A DNA stretch of 64,000 nt from CAZJHX01 sp964545715 (GTDB lineage: Bacteria > Myxococcota_A > UBA9042 > GCA-2863065), in assembly GCA_964545715.1 (NCBI GenBank), contig CAZJHX010000028.1, forward strand, positions 1-64,000. The letters are read 5' to 3'. Shown here piece after piece: positions 58,285 through 64,000 of this stretch (within the stretch, counting starts at the first letter, position 1; every line of letters begins with the position of its first letter). The position numbers were made by a program, and so were the translations under genes. The notes beneath the pieces are model-generated. The model made no database searches, was not told where the DNA came from, and saw only the letters and a program-made list of their open reading frames with translations.

Positions 58285-58980
58285 ATGTCGGCCGGAATAC
58301 GTATGGGGCAGGTGGCGAAGCAAGCGGGCGTGCCCGTGAGCACCGTGCGGTACTACCTGGACAAGGGGCTGCTGCCCGATCCGGTGCGCAAGAGCCGCAA
58401 CATGGCGTGGTACAGCGAGGACACGGTGGACCGCGTGGTGCTGATCAAGCAGCTGCAAGAGCAGGCGTTCATGCCGCTGAAGGTGATTCAGGAGGTCTTT
58501 GAGCGCACCACGGACCCGGCCGAGATCCGGCGTTATCTGCGGCGCCCGGCCGAGGCGAACAATGGCGGCGATGTGGTGGCTGCCCACGTCTTCACCGGTG
58601 AAGAGGGCATCCCCCAGGGCGACCTGGACCGGCTGGCGGAGATGGGCCTGCTGAGTCCGCGCGATGTCGATGGGGAGCCCGCTTACGGGCGCCTTGACGC
58701 CGAGCTGCTGCAGGTGCTGATGCGCATGCGCTCGTTGGGACTCAACCGGGAGAGCGGCTACAACGTGGACCAGCTGGCGCTGTACACACGGCCCCTGGAG
58801 CAGATGGTGCGGGCCGAGGTGGCGCTGGCCTGGCAGGGGCTGGTGGGCCGGGTCTCGCCCGGTGAGCTTCAGGGCGTGGCTGAGCAGATCATGCGGTCCG
58901 CAACCGACCTGGTCGCCGTGCTGCACGAGAAGCTGGTGGCCAAGGCGCTGGCCGAGATCGCTGAGCAGGGGACGCCATGA
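58285..58980 (+). CDS. MerR-family transcriptional regulator
   Basis: The 231-residue protein begins with the MerR winged-helix (MGQVAKQAGVPVSTVRYYLDKGLLPDP, WYSEDTVDRVVLIKQLQEQAFMPLKVIQEVF). ATG 58285 is used; ATG 58303 with GGAA upstream is an alternative. It is longer than usual (about 140), with a C-terminal second MerR-like half (QGDLDRLAEMGLLSPRDV) and a helical effector domain. Cys residues for metal binding are absent, so it senses an organic ligand, perhaps the substrate or CoA ester of the downstream pathway. Overlaps the next gene by 4 nt. Confidence 0.85.
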   Translation: MSAGIRMGQVAKQAGVPVSTVRYYLDKGLLPDPVRKSRNMAWYSEDTVDRVVLIKQLQEQAFMPLKVIQEVFERTTDPAEIRRYLRRPAEANNGGDVVAAHVFTGEEGIPQGDLDRLAEMGLLSPRDVDGEPAYGRLDAELLQVLMRMRSLGLNRESGYNVDQLALYTRPLEQMVRAEVALAWQGLVGRVSPGELQGVAEQIMRSATDLVAVLHEKLVAKALAEIAEQGTP

Positions 58981-60416
58981 TCACGGCGCCTCATGTCTTG
59001 CAGGTACGGCGAGAGCAGCGCCCGGATCTGGCGGCGGTCGTCACCTCTGGCGGCGCCGAGCTCACGTACGCGGCGCTGGACGAGCGCTCCGATGTGGTGG
59101 CCCGCAGCCTGGTCGCCCGCGGGCTGTCTGTGGGCGACCGGGTGGCCATCGCCTTTCGCAACAGCGAAGCGCTGGAGCATGTGATCGCCTACTTTGGCGT
59201 GCAGAAGGCCGGCGGCGCGGTGGTGCCGCTGAACCCGCGCGCGCCCCAGCCTGAGGCGCGTGCCGTGCTGGACGACTGTGATGCGCGGTTTGTCGTGGCG
59301 GGGCAGACTCTGGGAGACGGGCTGCGGGAGGTCGCTGGGGCGCGAATCGTGGCGTTTGCGGAGCTGACCAGTGAGGTTGAGGCCGCGCTGCCGGCGCTTG
59401 GCGAGCAGGACCTGGCGGAGGTCATCTATACGTCCGGGACCACCGGCGTGCCCAAGGGTGTGGCGGTGCCGCATCGCAACGCAGTCGGTGTCTATGACGG
59501 CCGGCCGTCGCGCACCGCGGGCCTGACGTTTTTGAACCCCGTGCCGCTGCACACGTATGCCGGGACGGCCTTTCTGCTGGGGTCGGTCAAAAGCGGCATG
59601 ACCAATCTGGTGATGGACGGCTTTGACGCCGCGCGGTTTGCGTCGCTGCTGGAGCGGCGCGATGTGGTCTCGGCTTATGCCGTGTCACCGATGTGGGTGC
59701 GGGTGCTCAAGGACGTGCCCGATCTGGCGGACCGTGACTTCAGCCACATTCGTATCGTCAGCTTTGGCGCTGCCGCCATGCCGGTCTGGGCCGTACAGCG
59801 GCTTGGCGAGCTGTTTGGGCGCGCGCTGATCCAGAACATCTACGGGCTGACCGAGGGGGGGCCGGCGGTTTGCAGGCTGCGTCCGGGCGATCACCTGCGC
59901 AAGCCGGGGTCGGTCGGGCGACCTGTGGGCGACACCGAGGTGCGCATCGTGGAGGGCGAGATCCAGCTGCGCATGCGCGGCGTGCCCAACCGCAGCTACT
60001 TCGGCGATGCCGAGGCCACGTCCGAGGTGTTTACGGACGACGGCTGGATCCGCACCGGGGACATCGGGCGGGTGGACGACGACGGCTACCTGTACATCGT
60101 GGACCGCGCCAAAGACGTGATCATCACGGGCGGCAACAACGTGTCGTCGGCTGAGGTCGAGGCGGCGCTGTCGGCGCATCCGGCGGTGGCCGAGGTGGCG
60201 GTGATCGGCGCGCCCGATCCGGACCGCGGCGAGCGCGTGACTGCGGTGATCGTCTTGAGAGACGAGGCCGGTGCGGAGGACCTGCGGGCCTTCGCAGCCG
60301 AGCGATTGGCGGCCTACAAAGTGCCGCGCGAGATTCGATTCATGGACGTCTTGCCGCGCAACGCGGTGGGCAAAGTCACCAAGCACGTGCTGCGCACGGG
60401 GGGCCACAATGCTTGA
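58977..60416 (+). CDS. Acyl-CoA synthetase / AMP-dependent ligase
   Basis: The 479-residue protein is an ANL-superfamily ligase. Motif A3 is IYTSGTTGVPKG, motif A5 region NIYGLTEGGPA, motif A7 GWIRTGDIG, hinge DRAKDVIITGGNNV and the C-terminal catalytic Lys PRNAVGKVTKHVL. It activates a carboxylic acid to the adenylate and then the CoA thioester. It is slightly short compared with about 520 for fatty acyl ligases. ATG 58977 overlaps the MerR stop and its own stop overlaps the next ATG by 8 nt. Substrate class is unknown; context suggests a hydrophobic or cyclic acid. Confidence 0.88.
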   Translation: MITAPHVLQVRREQRPDLAAVVTSGGAELTYAALDERSDVVARSLVARGLSVGDRVAIAFRNSEALEHVIAYFGVQKAGGAVVPLNPRAPQPEARAVLDDCDARFVVAGQTLGDGLREVAGARIVAFAELTSEVEAALPALGEQDLAEVIYTSGTTGVPKGVAVPHRNAVGVYDGRPSRTAGLTFLNPVPLHTYAGTAFLLGSVKSGMTNLVMDGFDAARFASLLERRDVVSAYAVSPMWVRVLKDVPDLADRDFSHIRIVSFGAAAMPVWAVQRLGELFGRALIQNIYGLTEGGPAVCRLRPGDHLRKPGSVGRPVGDTEVRIVEGEIQLRMRGVPNRSYFGDAEATSEVFTDDGWIRTGDIGRVDDDGYLYIVDRAKDVIITGGNNVSSAEVEAALSAHPAVAEVAVIGAPDPDRGERVTAVIVLRDEAGAEDLRAFAAERLAAYKVPREIRFMDVLPRNAVGKVTKHVLRTGGHNA

Positions 60417-61476
60417 TACCGGGCTGTTTTATCTGTTTGAGACTCTGGGCCAGATCTCGGTGGGCGACTGCTATCGGCAGGCCGTCAACGAGGCGGCGTA
60501 CGGCGAGGAGCTGGGCTTCGACGCCGTCTGTCCGGCCGAGCATCACTTTGGCGAGCACTACGGCATCATGCCGCAGACCGAGATGTTTTTGAGCTGGGTC
60601 GCCGGCCGGACGCGAAAGATGCGCCTGTGGCCGATGGTGATGGTGGCGCCGCTGCACGATCCGATTCGCCTGGCCGAGCGCGTGGCGATGCTTGATCAGT
60701 TCTCCGCCGGTCGCACGGTCTTCTCGGTGGGCTCGGGGTATCGCAAGTACGAGTTCTCGGGCTTCGGCACCGATATCGCGGACGCGACGGACCGGCTGAA
60801 CGAGTCGATCGAGATCTGTGTGAAGGCGTGGACCGAGAAGAAAGTCGAGTACGAGGGCAAGCACTTCACGGTGCCGCCTGTCAGCGTGTTTCCGCGGCCG
60901 CATCAGACGCCGCATCCGCCCGTGTATGTGACCACGGCGCGCGACGACAAGGTCACGGCGGCGGCGGAGCGCGGGTACAACGTGCTGCCGGCGGCCGGGT
61001 TCTCGCCCTACGAGATCGAGCACGTGTACGCGCTGCACAAAGAGGTGTCGCTGGCCAACGGGCATCCCGAGCAGGCGGTGCGGCCGTTCTTCAAGTGGAT
61101 CTACGTCGACGAGGACGAGAAGCGGGCCCGCGAGGTGGCGCAAAACTACTTCATGCGCACGATCCTGGCGTTTGCACACGGCGGACAGCACCTGCTGGGC
61201 GCGCTGACCAAAAAGATCCAGAGCACGTGGCCCGCCGACAAGGCGCTGGACGAGTATGACGCGGCGGATCTGTCGTTTGACAAGATGACGGAGCCGTCGC
61301 ACACGCCGCTGGCCTACGGGACGCCGGAGCAGGTGCTGGAGATGCTGGGGCCGTGCGTCGACGCGGGCGCCAACTACTTCATCGGCGGGTTCAATATGGG
61401 CGTCATGCCGCCGGAGATGGTGCGCAGCTCCATGAAGCTGTACGCCGAGAAGGTCATGCCGAAGTTGGGTGCCTGA
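60409..61476 (+). CDS. LLM-class (luciferase-like) flavin-dependent oxidoreductase
   Basis: The 355-residue protein starts at ATG 60409, within the ligase's last codons. It has the luciferase-like monooxygenase pattern: GFDAVCPAEHHFG, RLAERVAMLDQFSAGRTVFSVGSG, FPRPHQTPHPPVYVTT and YGTPEQVLEMLG. It is a TIM-barrel F420- or FMNH2-dependent enzyme. In an acyl-CoA operon it could hydroxylate or perform a Baeyer-Villiger step on a terpenoid- or steroid-like substrate. The specific substrate is not visible. Confidence 0.85.
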   Translation: MLDTGLFYLFETLGQISVGDCYRQAVNEAAYGEELGFDAVCPAEHHFGEHYGIMPQTEMFLSWVAGRTRKMRLWPMVMVAPLHDPIRLAERVAMLDQFSAGRTVFSVGSGYRKYEFSGFGTDIADATDRLNESIEICVKAWTEKKVEYEGKHFTVPPVSVFPRPHQTPHPPVYVTTARDDKVTAAAERGYNVLPAAGFSPYEIEHVYALHKEVSLANGHPEQAVRPFFKWIYVDEDEKRAREVAQNYFMRTILAFAHGGQHLLGALTKKIQSTWPADKALDEYDAADLSFDKMTEPSHTPLAYGTPEQVLEMLGPCVDAGANYFIGGFNMGVMPPEMVRSSMKLYAEKVMPKLGA

Positions 61477-61479
61477 GCG

Positions 61480-62367
61480 ATGGCGGTGTCGTTTGACTTT
61501 GCTGTGCCCGAGGATGAGCGGATCGTCCTGGACCAGGTGACGCGCTTTGCGGCGACCCTGCGCGAGCGGGCAGGCGAGTGCGAGTCCGACGGGGCCGTGG
61601 CCGCAGACCTGGTGGAGACCTGGCATAAGCTGGGGTTGGACGACGTGTGGTCGATGGGGGCGCGGCTGGCGTGCCGGGTGTTGGTCGAGCTGGCGGCTGC
61701 CGATGCGTCGGCAATGCTGGCGTTGGACGGCAGCCTGGTGGGCGCCGTGATCGACATCGATGAGCGGCTCACGCTGGCCGATGGGCGTCTGACTGGTGCG
61801 CTGCCGTGCGTGCCGGGTCAACCGCAGGTGCTGCAGGTCGTGAAGGGCGGCGCGCTGTACCAGGTCGCCGAGGGCCTCGAGATGACCGTTGTGGCGGGCG
61901 GCGCTTTGAGTGCGCTGAGCGCGGTGTCGGTGGCGGTCGACGGAACCGCTGTCGAAGGTGACGCGAGCGTTGCGCTGCGGTGGCGGCTGGTGCTGGCGTC
62001 GGCGCTGACCGGGCTGGCGCGCGCCTCGTACGAGTACGCGCGGGACTACTGCCTGGAGCGGGTCACATTTGGGCGCAAAGTGGCGCATCACCAGGCGGTC
62101 GCGTTCATCCTCGCGGACATGGCGACCGCGGCTGAGACTGCGTCGGTGTCGCTGGAGTTCGCCGCCGAGGCCGGGAGTGCTGCGGCGGTCACGCAGGCGT
62201 ACCTGCAGGCTGTCGAGAGCGCGCTGTTCAACTCGGACTTTGGGGTGCAGCTGTTGGGGGCCGCGGGCTATGTCTCGGACCACCCGGTGGAGAAGTGGAT
62301 GCGCGAGGCGCGGGCCATCTCGCTGCTGATCGGCGGCGTCGATGCCGCGATGGAGGGCGCGCTGTGA
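61480..62367 (+). CDS. Short acyl-CoA dehydrogenase-like subunit (no catalytic Glu)
   Basis: The 295-residue protein is about 85 residues shorter than a standard acyl-CoA dehydrogenase. The N-terminal alpha domain and the C-terminal helical bundle (ERVTFGRKVAHHQAVAFILADM, LLGAAGYVSDHPVEKWMRE) are present. The middle beta-domain with TEPxAGSD is missing or eroded, and the catalytic EGTxQIQ loop is replaced by IGGVDAAME. It directly precedes a complete paralogue with overlapping start, as in alpha2-beta2 heteromeric steroid or cyclic-acid dehydrogenases. I infer a structural partner role. Confidence 0.78.
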   Translation: MAVSFDFAVPEDERIVLDQVTRFAATLRERAGECESDGAVAADLVETWHKLGLDDVWSMGARLACRVLVELAAADASAMLALDGSLVGAVIDIDERLTLADGRLTGALPCVPGQPQVLQVVKGGALYQVAEGLEMTVVAGGALSALSAVSVAVDGTAVEGDASVALRWRLVLASALTGLARASYEYARDYCLERVTFGRKVAHHQAVAFILADMATAAETASVSLEFAAEAGSAAAVTQAYLQAVESALFNSDFGVQLLGAAGYVSDHPVEKWMREARAISLLIGGVDAAMEGAL

Positions 62368-63572
62368 GCCTGTATCAGTTTGCGCTGCCCAAGCGAATCG
62401 CGGGCAACATCAAGATGACGCGCATGATGGGCAAGGAGTACCTGCGGCCGCTGGGGATCGCGGCGGATGCCCAGGGACACCCGCACCCGCCGGACCACCC
62501 CTTCTACAAGCAGTGCGCGGCGATGGGGCTCATGGAGCGGCGGCTGCCGCGCGAGAAGAAAGAGCGCGAGCCGGGCAAGGAGTCCTGGATGGCGCGCGGC
62601 GCGGTGGCGACGCTGGAAGAGGCGTCGTATTGGGACCGCGGCATGGCGGTGTCGCTGCCGGGCCCGGGGCTGGGGATGCCGCCGGTGATGACGATCGGGA
62701 CGCCACAGCAGCAGGCGCGCTTTTTGGAGCCGTTTCGCGACCGCTCGCGACCCCGCTGGGCGGCGTTTGGGATGACGGAGCCGGCGGCTGGATCCGACGT
62801 GGCGCGCATCGCGACGAAGTGCCGCAGGGTGGGCGATCGGTGGGTGCTGAACGGGGCCAAGGCGTTTTGCTCCAACTCGCCGCGCGCGGACTGGATCGTG
62901 GTGTACGCCACCGTGGACCCGGCGCAGGGCAGGGCGGGCCACCGGGTGTTTGTGGTGGAGCGCGACACGCCGGGCCTGGGGCCGTTTCGGCTGGAAAAGA
63001 AGATGGGTTTGAAGGCGTACGAGACGGCGTCGTTTCCCATCGAGGACTGCGAGGTGCCGGCCGAGAACCTGCTTGGCGGCGAGGTGGCCTATGAGGGCCG
63101 CGCCGGGTTCAAGTCGGCGATGAAGACCTTCAATATGAGCCGGCCGGCGATCGCGGCGATGGCGATCGGCATCGGGCGGGCGGCGTATGACGCGGCGCAG
63201 GCGGCGTTTGAGGCGCACTTTGAGACCGGGCGGCCCATCGCGCGGTATCGGCGCATCGCGGACCGGCTGACCACGATGAAGCGGACGCTGGATACCGGGC
63301 GGCTGCTGTGCTGGAAGGCGGCGTGGATGGCGGATGTCTCCAAGCCCAACGCGCTGCAGGCGTCGATGGCCAAGGTGTATGCGCCGCGGGCCGCGCTGCA
63401 GGCGTGCCGGTTGGCCATGGAGGTGCTGGGCGAGGCCGGCATCACGCGCGACGCGGGCGTTGAGAAGCTGTTCAGGGACGTGAAGGCCATGGACATCGTG
63501 GAGGGCACGGGCCAGATCCAGCGCCTGATCATCGCGCGCCGCATTGTCGACTATCCCAGGGAGGCGCGCTGA
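62364..63572 (+). CDS. Acyl-CoA dehydrogenase, catalytic subunit
   Basis: The 402-residue protein starts at GTG 62364 (GTGA overlap with the preceding stop). The FAD-binding middle domain FGMTEPAAGSDVARIATK and WVLNGAKAFCSNSPRADW are clear; GRPIARYRRIADRL and VLGEAGITRDAGVEKLFRDVKAM follow, and the catalytic base is in VEGTGQIQRLIIARRIV. It oxidises acyl-CoA to enoyl-CoA with FAD, passing electrons to ETF. With the preceding short subunit it may form a heteromer. Confidence 0.88.
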   Translation: MSLYQFALPKRIAGNIKMTRMMGKEYLRPLGIAADAQGHPHPPDHPFYKQCAAMGLMERRLPREKKEREPGKESWMARGAVATLEEASYWDRGMAVSLPGPGLGMPPVMTIGTPQQQARFLEPFRDRSRPRWAAFGMTEPAAGSDVARIATKCRRVGDRWVLNGAKAFCSNSPRADWIVVYATVDPAQGRAGHRVFVVERDTPGLGPFRLEKKMGLKAYETASFPIEDCEVPAENLLGGEVAYEGRAGFKSAMKTFNMSRPAIAAMAIGIGRAAYDAAQAAFEAHFETGRPIARYRRIADRLTTMKRTLDTGRLLCWKAAWMADVSKPNALQASMAKVYAPRAALQACRLAMEVLGEAGITRDAGVEKLFRDVKAMDIVEGTGQIQRLIIARRIVDYPREAR

Positions 63573-64000
63573 TGGCGTTTATCGATGCGGGTGGGACCCG
63601 GATGTTCTACGTGGACGAGGGGACGGGGCCGCCGCTGATTATGGGGCACAGCCTGGCGCTGGACCATCACCTTTACGACGGCGCGGCGGCCCGGCTGTCG
63701 CAGCGATTTCGGGTGATTCGGCCGGACTTTCGGGGGCACGGCCAGTCCGACAAGCCCTACGAGCATTACACGCTGGAGCAGCTGACCGACGACCTGATCG
63801 CGTTTGCGGACGCGCTTGGGCTGGACCGCTTTGCGTATGCGGGCCTGTCGATGGGCGGGATGGTCGGGCTGCGGCTGGGGATGCGGGTGCCACAGCGGCT
63901 TACGGCGCTGGCGCTGATGGATACGTCGGCGGATCTGGAGCCCAACCGGGCGGCGTACGAGGCCTGGGCGGAGATGGCCAAGAACCGGCCGCCGCAGGAC
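63572..64000 (+). CDS. Alpha/beta hydrolase fold protein (3' end cut off by window)
   Basis: The frame opens at ATG 63572, overlapping the dehydrogenase stop, with AGGGAGG upstream, and remains open to base 64000 (143 codons visible). MAFIDAGGTRMFYVDEG, LIMGHSLALDHHLYD (oxyanion strand), RPDFRGHGQSDKP and nucleophile elbow GLSMGGMVGL identify an alpha/beta hydrolase of the 3-oxoadipate enol-lactonase / esterase type. It probably continues the catabolic operon. The Asp and His of the triad lie beyond the edge. Confidence 0.82.
   Translation, partial: MAFIDAGGTRMFYVDEGTGPPLIMGHSLALDHHLYDGAAARLSQRFRVIRPDFRGHGQSDKPYEHYTLEQLTDDLIAFADALGLDRFAYAGLSMGGMVGLRLGMRVPQRLTALALMDTSADLEPNRAAYEAWAEMAKNRPPQD

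Overview
The window is about 64 kb of high-GC bacterial chromosome, densely coding on both strands. The protein content points to Myxococcota (older name Deltaproteobacteria), possibly a Bradymonadales- or Haliangium-like lineage. The signs are many lipoproteins, a giant thrombospondin type 3 / MopE-repeat Ca-binding protein, a matrixin protease with a MYXO-CTERM-like tail, a DUF4157 protein and a giant PfaA-like polyketide synthase. I see no rRNA, tRNA, CRISPR array, phage or IS transposase. Placement below phylum is inference.

Region 1 (1-12471) holds a truncated FG-GAP/ASPIC lipoprotein, then a DUF4157 protein with a possible caspase-like centre, translationally coupled to a WD40 protein. 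Next come a stress cluster (HPF-like ribosome hibernation factor and two tandem UspA proteins) and a tandem AAA+ ATPase coupled to a membrane M48 metalloprotease. Region 2 (12433-23723) is lipid metabolism: a HemJ/CopD-like membrane protein, a PlsB-type acyltransferase, and a divergent 2937-residue synthase (KS-AT-KS-ACPx6-KR-DH). Every ACP of that synthase has Thr where phosphopantetheine-bearing Ser is expected. A stand-alone Sfp-type phosphopantetheinyl transferase lies 12 kb downstream (36130).

Region 3 (23818-37292) has a heme-motif histidine kinase with a receiver-only regulator, a likely heavy-metal-associated selenoprotein with an in-frame TGA, a methyltransferase/cytochrome-like pair, a six-TIG-domain lipoprotein, and a membrane [4Fe-4S] protein fused to HEAT and cyclic-nucleotide-binding modules. 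Region 4 (37289-47344) is surface biology: the giant Asp-rich TSP3 protein interrupted by one in-frame amber codon, the matrixin protease, a PilZ protein and a HEAT lipoprotein. Region 5 (47348-56576) holds a diguanylate cyclase, FtsB, a large lipoprotein, a 173-bp structured inverted repeat, an ECF sigma/anti-sigma/CnrX-like set, a FadL-type porin and a somatomedin-B/nuclease fusion. Region 6 (56659-64000) ends in a tightly overlapping MerR-controlled catabolic operon (acyl-CoA ligase, luciferase-like oxidoreductase, two acyl-CoA dehydrogenases, hydrolase) that runs off the right edge.

Recurrent regulatory theme: several genes have a -10-like hexamer only 7-9 nt before the start codon and no Shine-Dalgarno, suggesting widespread leaderless transcription. 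Others use clear GGAGG sites, often with TTG or GTG starts.
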